A stretch of DNA of 64,000 bases from Nitrosomonas marina. GTDB lineage: Bacteria > Pseudomonadota > Gammaproteobacteria > Burkholderiales > Nitrosomonadaceae. Numbering within the stretch: the first letter of the stretch is position 1; the number at the start of each line of letters is the position of its first letter. Positions 16,037 through 24,250 of this stretch are shown here, in pieces. The position numbers and the translations under genes were made by a program. The stretch spans positions 42,603-106,602 of the forward strand of contig NZ_FOIA01000010.1 of the NCBI RefSeq assembly GCF_900111605.1. Direction: 5' to 3'. The notes under the pieces are model-generated. The model had not been told where the DNA came from. It made no database searches and saw only the letters and a program-made list of their open reading frames with translations.

Positions 16037-19000
16037 CTATTTCCTGATTTTTTCCCACAATTTCTCCAGTCGCTTCACCGAGACCGGTTTTGGTGTTTTC
16101 AGTTCCTGTGCGAACAGCGACACTCGGAGTTCTTCGAGTTGCCAGCGGAATTCGGTCAGATTCAGGTCATCGATGCCTAGTTTCCGGTGTTTTTCGAGAC
16201 AATGCTGGTAACGCGACCAGAGTACATTGATTTCCGCAGCTTGCTGTTCGTCGCGCGGCAGGTTGCCGGACGATTTGTCCAGGCGTACGCGCATGGCTCT
16301 GAGGTAACGCGGAAAATGTTTTAGTCGTTCCCATGGTGTTTCACCAATAAATCCGGGATAAATCAGATGGTTGAACTGCTGGTCGAGATCGGCTGCAATA
16401 CGGGGATTGGCTTGTTTGGTCGACGACCTGTATTGCATCAATGCATGATAAGCTTCGGCGATTTCACCCAGCACCCGGGTATAATTTTCGATTACATGCG
16501 GCAGGCGCTCTCTCGCCTTTGGTAGCTGAGCAGTATAGGCCTGTTCTGTTCGGGGAAGCGGATCGTTTCCGACAAATGCACGGTCGGCAATGGTGTCGAT
16601 CAAATCCTGCTTCAGCTCGCCGGGATTGATGCATGTGGTTAATTGCAACGCAGCCTGGCGAAAACCGGGGATGCTTTTATCGAGCTGCTTCATGTGTTCC
16701 CGAAATTCAAGCTGCATCAGTCGGCTGACTCCTTTACGCATGGCCTGCTCGGCTGTAGCCGGGGTATCAAACAGGCGGATCGCCACATGATCTTTTTCGT
16801 CGACAAGCGCCGGGTACCCGATCAGCTTGCGCCCGCTGCGCGTGAAGGTGATTTTCTCAGGCAGATTGCCAAAATCCCAGTGTTTGATATCGTCACGCTC
16901 GATACCGGCTTTTTCATCATCAAGACTCAACTGGCGAAATGTGGATTGCGCCGCACTGCCAAACTGGGCTTGCAGCGCGGCGAGATCGCGGCTCATTGCG
17001 CATTCTTCGCCAGCTTCGTTGACAATTCTGTAATTCATCAACAGGTGCGGTGGCATGGTTTTATCTGCCCAGGTGTCGACAGGAATGGTCAGTGTTGTTT
17101 TGCGCAAAATAAATTTCGTCAGTGCGTCGCGAAGCGCTGCATCCTGCGGGGATCCAGACTGCCATTGCAGAAACTCTGTCACCGATTCGGGGATTGGCAC
17201 AAGCAGGCGGCGTACCTGCTTGGGAAGTGCTTTCAGATACCAGGTTATTTTTTCGCGGACCAGTCCGGGCACAAGATAATCAAACTGTTCGGCATCAAGC
17301 CGATTCAGCACGGGCAGGGGGATGGTGACTGATACACCGTCGAGCACGTGCCCCGGCTCAAAGCGGTAGCTGAGTGCAAAGCTGCTGCCGTCGGATAATG
17401 CAAGTCTTTCCGGGAATTGCACTTCGACCGCATCACCCGAATGCCGGGTCAGCAGCTCACGGTCCAGATACAGCAGCTTTGGGTTCTCGCGCTCGGCCTG
17501 CTTGCGCCAGTGCTCAAATCCGGCGCCGTTATAGATGTGGTGCGGAATGCGCTCATCATAAAATGCAAAAATCGTTTCATCGTCTACCAGCACGTCCTGT
17601 CGCCGGGTTTTATGTTCCAGATCCTCGACTTCCTTGACAAGCAGACGGTTATGCGCAAAAAAAGGCGCCTGAGAGTGATACTCTCCGGCAACCAGTGCGC
17701 CGCGGATAAACAGCGCTCGCGATTCTTTCGGATTAATTCGACCGTAGTGAACCGGCCTTCTGGTGACGACAGGCAATCCGTACAGAGTGACGCGCTCATA
17801 GGCAATGACCTCGGCACGTTTTTTCTGCCAGTGCGGATCGAAATAATCGTGCTTGCAGAGGCTGCCCGCAATTTTCTCCAGCCATGCCGGATCGATACGC
17901 GCGACACAGCGTCCGTACAGTCTGCTGGTTTCAACCAGTTCAGCGCAAACTGCCCATTTGGCCTTTGCTTTGCCTTTTTTAAGCGCGGACCCCGGAAAGA
18001 CTGAAAATCTGATGCCGCGTGCGCCCAGATATTCACCTTCTTTTTCGGTTTTGTAGCCGATATTGCCAAGCAGTCCTGCAAGCAGTGCGCGATGTATTTC
18101 ATCATAGGTTGCCGGGATTTCGTTGGGCCTGAAACCGAATTCCTTAACCAGTACATTAAGCTGGTTATGGATTTCCCGCCATTCGCGCAGACGTCGATAA
18201 GACAGAAACTGATCGCGGCACTGTGCGACGAGTTTGCGGTTTGATTTCTTGTTTTTGAGCAGTTTGTCAAAATATTCCCATAGTTTGAGGTAGCTCATAA
18301 AGTCGGAACGCTCGTCAAGAAACCGTCGGTGCGCCTGATCGGCAGCGTCCTGATACTCGAACGGTCTGTCGCGCGGATCTTGCAGACTGAGTGCCGAGGC
18401 GATGATAAGCACTTCGTGCAGACAGTTCTCGCGCTTGGCCGCCAGCACCATGCGCGCGATGCGAGGGTCAATAGGAAATTTCGCCAGTTGCCAACCCAGT
18501 CGGGTCAGGCGCTTGTTCTCGTCAACGCCCCCGAGTTCTGTCAGTAATTGATAGCCGTCCGCGATCATGCGTGCAGACGGCGGTTCCAGAAATGGAAAGT
18601 TTTCCACATCGCCGATTTTCAGCGATTTCATGCGTAAAATCACTGAAGCCAGCGACGAGCGCAGAATTTCGGGATCGGTGAATTCCGGCCTGGTCTGATA
18701 ATCCTCTTCTGAATACAGCCGGTAGCAGACACCGCTGGCGATACGTCCGCAACGCCCGGCGCGCTGGTTGGCTGAAGCGCGCGATATTTTTTCCGTCTGC
18801 AGTTGCTCGACTTTGTTGCGATAGCTGTAGCGGTTAATACGTGCCCAGCCTGAATCGATAACGTAGCGTATTCCCGGTACGGTCAGTGAAGTTTCTGCGA
18901 CGTTGGTTGCGAGCACGATGCGTCGTACCTGACCTGGCCTGAATACACGCTCCTGCTCGTTGAATGACAGGCGCGCAAACAGCGGCAGGATTTCCGCACC

Positions 19001-19810
19001 GGGAACGTCGGATTGCTGGCGGTCGAAATGATGTTTGCGCAACGATTCGGCAGTTTCGCGGATTTCGCGCTCTCCTGGCAAAAAAACCAGAATGTCGCCC
19101 GACTGGCTTGTTTGTACGATTTCATCGACAGCATTAAGAATTTTTTGTTGCATATCGACATCCTCATCGTCTGGCACGACTGGCTGATAGTGAATTTCAA
19201 CGGGATAGGTGCGTCCCGAGACTTCAATCACCGGCGCATGATTGAAATGTCTGGAAAATCGTTCGGCATCAATAGTGGCGGATGTCACAATCAGTTTGAG
19301 ATCGGGCCTTGACGGCAATAACCGGTGGATATAACCCAGCAAAAAATCGATGTTCAGGCTGCGTTCGTGCGCCTCGTCGATAATAAGGGTATCGTAAGCC
19401 AGCAGTCTGGGGTCACCTTGCGTCTCTGCGAGCAGGATACCGTCGGTCATGAGTTTGACATAACTTTCAGTGCTGACCTTGTCTGAAAATCGCACCTTAT
19501 AACCAACTGTTTGTCCCAGCGCCGTTCCCAATTCCGCAGCGATTCGTTTAGCAACCGAGCGGGCAGCGATACGGCGTGGCTGGGTATGGCCGATTATTCC
19601 ATGCACGCCACGCTGTAGTTCCAGGCATATTTTGGGTAACTGCGTGGTTTTTCCTGAACCTGTCTCGCCGCAGATAATGACAACCTGATTCTCGGCGATC
19701 GCCTGTTTAATGGCTTCGCGTCTGGCAACTACGGGCAGGCCATCGGGATATGCCGGCTGTGGCAGACGCGCCAGCCGGCATGTTGATTTGTCCGGTAAGT
19801 CGGTTTCCAT
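16037..19810 (-). CDS. hrpA: ATP-dependent RNA helicase HrpA
   Basis: HrpA is a DEAH-box helicase implicated in mRNA processing and rescue of stalled or collided ribosomes. The 1257-residue length is usual. Visible are the Walker A motif GETGSGKTTQ near residues 46-55, the DEAHERS box, SATIDAERFS, the helicase C motif QRAGRCGR, and the long C-terminal HA2/OB-fold and DUF3418 regions. The gene follows a GST gene by 15 bp on the same strand. The helicase core is intact, so it should be active. Confidence 0.97.
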   Translation of the reverse strand: METDLPDKSTCRLARLPQPAYPDGLPVVARREAIKQAIAENQVVIICGETGSGKTTQLPKICLELQRGVHGIIGHTQPRRIAARSVAKRIAAELGTALGQTVGYKVRFSDKVSTESYVKLMTDGILLAETQGDPRLLAYDTLIIDEAHERSLNIDFLLGYIHRLLPSRPDLKLIVTSATIDAERFSRHFNHAPVIEVSGRTYPVEIHYQPVVPDDEDVDMQQKILNAVDEIVQTSQSGDILVFLPGEREIRETAESLRKHHFDRQQSDVPGAEILPLFARLSFNEQERVFRPGQVRRIVLATNVAETSLTVPGIRYVIDSGWARINRYSYRNKVEQLQTEKISRASANQRAGRCGRIASGVCYRLYSEEDYQTRPEFTDPEILRSSLASVILRMKSLKIGDVENFPFLEPPSARMIADGYQLLTELGGVDENKRLTRLGWQLAKFPIDPRIARMVLAAKRENCLHEVLIIASALSLQDPRDRPFEYQDAADQAHRRFLDERSDFMSYLKLWEYFDKLLKNKKSNRKLVAQCRDQFLSYRRLREWREIHNQLNVLVKEFGFRPNEIPATYDEIHRALLAGLLGNIGYKTEKEGEYLGARGIRFSVFPGSALKKGKAKAKWAVCAELVETSRLYGRCVARIDPAWLEKIAGSLCKHDYFDPHWQKKRAEVIAYERVTLYGLPVVTRRPVHYGRINPKESRALFIRGALVAGEYHSQAPFFAHNRLLVKEVEDLEHKTRRQDVLVDDETIFAFYDERIPHHIYNGAGFEHWRKQAERENPKLLYLDRELLTRHSGDAVEVQFPERLALSDGSSFALSYRFEPGHVLDGVSVTIPLPVLNRLDAEQFDYLVPGLVREKITWYLKALPKQVRRLLVPIPESVTEFLQWQSGSPQDAALRDALTKFILRKTTLTIPVDTWADKTMPPHLLMNYRIVNEAGEECAMSRDLAALQAQFGSAAQSTFRQLSLDDEKAGIERDDIKHWDFGNLPEKITFTRSGRKLIGYPALVDEKDHVAIRLFDTPATAEQAMRKGVSRLMQLEFREHMKQLDKSIPGFRQAALQLTTCINPGELKQDLIDTIADRAFVGNDPLPRTEQAYTAQLPKARERLPHVIENYTRVLGEIAEAYHALMQYRSSTKQANPRIAADLDQQFNHLIYPGFIGETPWERLKHFPRYLRAMRVRLDKSSGNLPRDEQQAAEINVLWSRYQHCLEKHRKLGIDDLNLTEFRWQLEELRVSLFAQELKTPKPVSVKRLEKLWEKIRK

Positions 19811-19825
19811 AATCCGGCAGATCCC

Positions 19826-20428
19826 TTATTTTTTTTGCATAACCGCCAAAAAAATATCCGATGACAATCGCGCATCAAGCCATCGAATCAGGTGTATATA
19901 CTGTGACGCATTAAACCAGTCTTTATCGACATGGGCAAACTGCCGGATAAACGGGAAAATGGCAACATCCGCGACCGTCAGTCGGTCACCCATCAGATAA
20001 TCATTGTGGCATAGTCGCATATTCAGTGCCTCCAGGAAAAATATCGCTTGCTCCCTATAATGTTCAGTCGGGTGTTCAGGATGGCGTACCGAGTATTTAT
20101 ATTTGTTGAGCGCTTCTTTAAAAGCACCATCGTTTTGTGAGATCAGCGACTCAGCTTTGTCAGACAGCTTGTTTGGACCATCCAGCCATTGTTCAGGGTC
20201 GTTTATTGCCAGCGCCCATTTCATTATATCGAGACTCTCTTCGATGACGCGACCATCGGCTAATCGTATAACAGGTACGGTGCCTTTGGGTGAACATTCC
20301 AGAAGCGCAGCGGGTTTGGCACGAAGATCGACTTCATGCATATTCACGTCGATACCGCTGACTTTAATGGCCATCCTGGCGCGTATGGCATAAGGACAGC
20401 GGCGAAATGTAAACAGCAATGGTTTCAT
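19826..20428 (-). CDS. Glutathione S-transferase family protein
   Basis: The 200-residue protein has an N-terminal thioredoxin-like domain with FRRCPYAIRARM (a CPYA motif, near residues 11-14), the cis-Pro segment GTVPVIRLADG and the ESLDIMKW helix, followed by the all-helical C-terminal domain. The Cys-type active site suggests glutathione-dependent thiol transfer (omega/beta-like) rather than conjugation. It lies between djlA (16 bp) and hrpA (15 bp), so all three are probably one operon. Confidence 0.9.
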   Translation of the reverse strand: MKPLLFTFRRCPYAIRARMAIKVSGIDVNMHEVDLRAKPAALLECSPKGTVPVIRLADGRVIEESLDIMKWALAINDPEQWLDGPNKLSDKAESLISQNDGAFKEALNKYKYSVRHPEHPTEHYREQAIFFLEALNMRLCHNDYLMGDRLTVADVAIFPFIRQFAHVDKDWFNASQYIHLIRWLDARLSSDIFLAVMQKK

Positions 20429-20443
20429 GTGCTAAATTGCAGA

Positions 20444-21235
20444 TCAGGTTGTAGAGTGGTGTTGGGCACGGTGTTTTTTGATCAGATCATATGCTGTCTG
20501 AATTTCCTTGGCCTGTTCGGTAGCGACGGAAACCATTTCCTCCGGAAGCCCCTGGCCTGTCAGTTTGTCCGGGTGATACTGGCTCATCAGTTTGCGGTAA
20601 GCGCGCTTGATCTCCTGGTCCGAGCTGCGACGGCCAACACCAAGCGCCTTGTAGGCTTCTTCCAGTGCATCGCCCGAAGTTACAGACTGACCGCCAGCAA
20701 AACGCGTTTGGTTAATCACCATCTCCAACAGACGGTCGTATGCTGCCTTGCTATAACCCAGACGCCCGGCAATTTCTTTTAACAACCGTGATTCTGCGGT
20801 ATTCAGCTGTCCGTCCGAAAGCCCCACGCTGATCAGATACACCAGCAGCATTTGCCGTAGATTGCCAGAGCTGCCGCACACGGCCATGAACTCGGCCAGC
20901 TTAGGTTTGATATCGAACATGGGTGTAGCGCCGCGCTTAAACAGCGCGATCGCTTTGAGCCGATGATCGGATGTCATGCCGAGCTGCCGCATGAACTGCT
21001 CGACGTGCGCCACTTCATTTTCGGAGACCCGGCCGTCGACTTTGGCCAACTTTCCCATCAGAACAAAAACGGTTTCGAGAAACACGGACTGGCGGCGTGC
21101 AGGCGAAATAAAATTCATGCCGCCAGCGCCCGGGGATTTAAACCGGTCAATGATGCTGCCCACTAAAAATCCCAGCATACTTCCCAGGATACCCAGGACA
21201 AAAAAGCCTGCTATGGCGCCCAGAAACTTAAACAA
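20444..21235 (-). CDS. djlA: DjlA-like membrane J-domain co-chaperone
   Basis: The 263-residue protein has an N-terminal membrane segment with Gly-x-x-x-Gly spacing (GAIAGFFVLGILGSMLGFLVG), a central TerB-like helical domain (about 55-180), and a C-terminal J domain with the HPD motif (YHPDKLTG near residues 229-236) that stimulates DnaK ATPase. This matches DjlA, including dimerising glycines in the membrane helix. It is first in the djlA-GST-hrpA run. Confidence 0.92.
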   Translation of the reverse strand: MFKFLGAIAGFFVLGILGSMLGFLVGSIIDRFKSPGAGGMNFISPARRQSVFLETVFVLMGKLAKVDGRVSENEVAHVEQFMRQLGMTSDHRLKAIALFKRGATPMFDIKPKLAEFMAVCGSSGNLRQMLLVYLISVGLSDGQLNTAESRLLKEIAGRLGYSKAAYDRLLEMVINQTRFAGGQSVTSGDALEEAYKALGVGRRSSDQEIKRAYRKLMSQYHPDKLTGQGLPEEMVSVATEQAKEIQTAYDLIKKHRAQHHSTT

Positions 21236-21320
21236 AATATTTTTCGGAAAACTTCATACAAGTGCAGCGACAAGCTATTCGACAGCATGGGCTATGCAAA
21301 AACAGTAATTCATTATTATA

Positions 21321-22388
21321 TTATACTGCCTGACGGCCGGATGAATCATCATCCGGCCTTTTGGACAGGTCAGCCACATACCAGTCCATTGCCGATTGCA
21401 GTCCTTCCCGAATTGCATGTGTTGGCTCAAATCCCAGCAGTTCACGGGCCTTGCCGATATCCGCCTGAGAATGGCGCACATCGCCCTTGCGAAAATCGGC
21501 ATACTCAGGGCGGAACGTGTTCAAATGTGGAAACTTATCCACAAGCAATACATGCATCATTGTAAAAAGCTGGTTCAGGCTTGTGCGTTCATTCACTGCA
21601 ACATTATAAACCTGATTAATGGCGTCTTTTCTTGCAGTCAATGCTGACAGAATATTTGCCTGAACGACATTGTCGACATAACAAAAATCCCTGCTGGTTT
21701 CACCATCACCATTGATGTAAAGCGGTTTGTTTCTGATTAGTGCTGATACCCACAATGGTATGACAGCGGCATAGGCACCATTGGGGTCCTGACGGGGCCC
21801 GAAAACATTAAAATAGCGTAAACCGATGGACGCCGTACCGTAACAGCGCGCAAAGACATCAGCGTACAGTTCGTTGACATATTTGGTCACTGCGTAAGGC
21901 GAGAGCGGCTGACCAATGATGGATTCGACTTTGGGCAAGCCGGGATGATCGCCATACGTTGAACTCGATGCTGCATATACGAAACGCTTGACTCTGGCGT
22001 CTCGTGCGGCAACCAGCATGTTCAGAAAACCGGAAACATTGTTTTCGTTGGTTAGGATCGGGTCATTGATCGAACGCGGTACAGATCCTAATGCGGCCTG
22101 GTGCAACACGAAATCCACGCTTTCGCAGATGTCCTTGCATGTTTCGAGGTCGCGTATATCACCCGTGACGAATCTGAAGTTGTTCCAGTGATCGGTGCCT
22201 ACGAGATCTTTGACCTGATCCAGGTTATTCTGATAGCCGGTCGAGAAATTATCCAGTCCGATTACGCGCTGATTCAATTTCAATAATTTTTCAAGCAGGT
22301 TGGAGCCGATGAAACCAGCGACCCCGGTAATCAGCCAGGTAAAACGGTTTTCAGTCAAATATTGCTGCATATCCTGGTAGCACGTCAT
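21321..22388 (-). CDS. tviC: NAD-dependent UDP-sugar 4-epimerase, WbpP/TviC type
   Basis: The 355-residue protein is an extended SDR with [12 protein letters not shown] (the GxxGxxG NAD site), catalytic Ser in [11 protein letters not shown] and the YAVTK Tyr-Lys pair, and a long N-terminal helix as in WbpP/TviC. These epimerases interconvert UDP-GlcNAc and UDP-GalNAc or their uronic acids. The ATG at 22388 is preceded by an AAGGA box; a longer TTG-started form would overlap the dehydrogenase gene. With the dehydrogenase directly upstream it should supply UDP-GalNAcA-type sugar for an exopolysaccharide. Confidence 0.88.
   Translation of the reverse strand: MTCYQDMQQYLTENRFTWLITGVAGFIGSNLLEKLLKLNQRVIGLDNFSTGYQNNLDQVKDLVGTDHWNNFRFVTGDIRDLETCKDICESVDFVLHQAALGSVPRSINDPILTNENNVSGFLNMLVAARDARVKRFVYAASSSTYGDHPGLPKVESIIGQPLSPYAVTKYVNELYADVFARCYGTASIGLRYFNVFGPRQDPNGAYAAVIPLWVSALIRNKPLYINGDGETSRDFCYVDNVVQANILSALTARKDAINQVYNVAVNERTSLNQLFTMMHVLLVDKFPHLNTFRPEYADFRKGDVRHSQADIGKARELLGFEPTHAIREGLQSAMDWYVADLSKRPDDDSSGRQAV
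21335..21358. repeat. Hairpin overlapping the epimerase 3' end
   Basis: A perfect 10-bp stem GGCCGGATGA / TCATCCGGCC with a 4-nt loop lies just inside the epimerase reading frame. On the plus strand four T residues follow, but no plus-strand gene precedes it. On the minus strand there is no T-run. It may still affect 3' mRNA stability. Confidence 0.45.
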
Positions 22389-22411
22389 TTCGTGTTCCTT
22401 GCAAAATTGAA

Positions 22412-23692
22412 TCAAAGTCGCCAAACATGAAAACCCGAAGCACGCAGTGCGGCCTGACTGAATTTTGATTTCACATCGATAAAACAGCCGTTTTCAACAA
22501 TCTTGGACTGTAAGTCGGGCATTGTTTTGGTTAAAAACTCAATATGGGAAACGGCCACAATCATGGCTTCAGCGCGTGGCAGACTTTTCCATGGCTCGAG
22601 CGCGATATTGTATTCGTCCCTGGCCTCGTCAGAATCGGTCACTGGATCGCACACATGAGTCTCGACACCATAATCCTGCAGTTCGCGGATGATATCAATT
22701 ACCTTGGAATTTCTCAGGTCGGGACAGTTTTCCTTGAATGTCAGGCCGAGTACATTTACTTTGGCTCCGCGAACATTAAAACCGGCTTTAATGATCTGCT
22801 TGATGGTCTGCTCGGCAACATACTTTGCCATATTGTCGTTAATTCGGCGGCCGGCTAGAATCACCTGTGGCATGTAACCAATCATCTCAGCCTTGTGTGT
22901 CAGATAGTATGGATCAACTCCAATGCAGTGACCGCCTACCAGACCGGGGCGAAACGGAAGGAAATTCCATTTTGTTCCCGCAGCTTCCAGAATATCCAGC
23001 GTGTCTATATCGAGTTTGTTAAAAATCATTGCCAGTTCATTCATCAAGGCGATATTCAAGTCACGCTGCGTATTTTCTATCACTTTGGCCGCTTCAGCCA
23101 CCTTGATACTGGCCGCACGATATACGCCGGCTGTCACGACGCTCTCATACAATTGCGCGATTTCTTCCAATGAGCTTTCATTGTCGCCCGATACAACTTT
23201 GACAATCGTGGTCAACGTGTGTTCTTTATCTCCGGGGTTGATACGTTCCGGAGAATAACCGACATGAAAATCCTGCTTCCACTTCAAACCCGAGAATTTC
23301 TCCAGAACGGGAATACATACTTCCTCTGTTGCGCCGGGGTATACGGTTGATTCATAGATGATAATGGCTCCTGGTTTCATGTTCCTGCCAACTGTTTCGC
23401 TTGCGCTGATCAATGGCCTGAAGTCAGGTTGATGCGCCTGATCAACAGGCGTTGGAACGGCAACCACGATAAAATCGGCTTGAACCAAATCGGCAGGGTC
23501 AGTAGTAAAAGCGAGTTGCCCGGCCTGCTGCATTTCCTCGGTTGAAACTTCACCTGTAGGATCGACGTGTTGTCGATAATTGTGAATTTTTTCGCTGGAA
23601 AGATCAAAACCGATTGTTTGACGTTTTTTGCCAAACTCAACGGCCAGCGGCAAACCCACATAACCCAGTCCAACCACAGCAACAATACCCAT
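22412..23692 (-). CDS. tviB: UDP-N-acetylglucosamine 6-dehydrogenase, TviB/WbpO type
   Basis: The enzyme oxidises UDP-GlcNAc (or UDP-GalNAc) to the uronic acid with NAD. The 426-residue product has the N-terminal Rossmann motif [14 protein letters not shown], the [11 protein letters not shown] segment, the catalytic Cys in [12 protein letters not shown] (about residue 256), and the second Rossmann half with [16 protein letters not shown]. The start at 23692 is supported by the VGLGYVG motif at the very N-terminus. It precedes the epimerase by 23 bp. Together they resemble the tviB-tviC pair of Vi-antigen synthesis. Exact substrate specificity cannot be told from sequence. Confidence 0.92.
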   Translation of the reverse strand: MGIVAVVGLGYVGLPLAVEFGKKRQTIGFDLSSEKIHNYRQHVDPTGEVSTEEMQQAGQLAFTTDPADLVQADFIVVAVPTPVDQAHQPDFRPLISASETVGRNMKPGAIIIYESTVYPGATEEVCIPVLEKFSGLKWKQDFHVGYSPERINPGDKEHTLTTIVKVVSGDNESSLEEIAQLYESVVTAGVYRAASIKVAEAAKVIENTQRDLNIALMNELAMIFNKLDIDTLDILEAAGTKWNFLPFRPGLVGGHCIGVDPYYLTHKAEMIGYMPQVILAGRRINDNMAKYVAEQTIKQIIKAGFNVRGAKVNVLGLTFKENCPDLRNSKVIDIIRELQDYGVETHVCDPVTDSDEARDEYNIALEPWKSLPRAEAMIVAVSHIEFLTKTMPDLQSKIVENGCFIDVKSKFSQAALRASGFHVWRL

Positions 23693-24250
23693 AAATTTAT
23701 TCTCCAGTTCAACGTTTTCGCAAAATCAAAAAACCATTCATATACTATAGATGTTTTAATGATGGATAAATACTGTACTATAGCGTCAGATTCTTCAATT
23801 TTTTGAACGCACGAAAACAATTGATCATCATTACATCAAACTAAGCTGTTTTTGCTGGTTTTTTATGTGTAAACAACACCAGTCCAGGTATGCTATAAAT
23901 AAAAAAACAGTTGACAGCTATTTCGTCATTGGATTAGCAAAAATTGCTGCGCGCGTAAAAATGCGCAACAATACTTTGATAACAAACGTAATAATATTAT
24001 ATTAACGGTGTTTTGGTTCGCTGATATGTAGGCAAAACATGGCGCAAAGTAAGTAGCTGCCGGTTAATAATGTACTAAGGGTGGTGGAAAATGACAAAAC
24101 GTTTGTGTCCAAATGTCGTTATTTACCGGTCAGGTACCGTTAATTTACGAATGGTTTTCAAAAATGGTATTTAATAAGATACGGGCGTTTTATAAACCAG
24201 TACAGAACAATCAGCTGTTTCCGCGAAATATTACAAATTGGAGAATGAAT
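23693..24250. promoter_or_regulatory. Divergent tviB/prsT control region
   Basis: About 560 bp of AT-rich DNA between the divergent sugar-nucleotide and prsT genes. TTGACA at 23911-23916 with TTAGCA 17 bp on is a plausible sigma-70 promoter towards prsT. The hexamer TACTAT on the minus strand near 23745 could serve tviB. I looked for a sigma-54 GG-N10-GC element, expected for PrsR-controlled genes, and saw none that was convincing. An open frame from about 24113 runs into prsT, but it lacks a signal sequence in the right place. Confidence 0.4.

Noticed and set aside
16643..17332. Plus-strand frame of 229 codons within hrpA
   Set aside because: Antisense shadow of the helicase C-terminal region with no signature.
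24113..24250. Extended N-terminus of PrsT from an upstream ATG-like start
   Set aside because: It would place the lipoprotein signal about 80 residues into the protein, while the ATG at 24251 has a good ribosome binding site and gives a normal signal.
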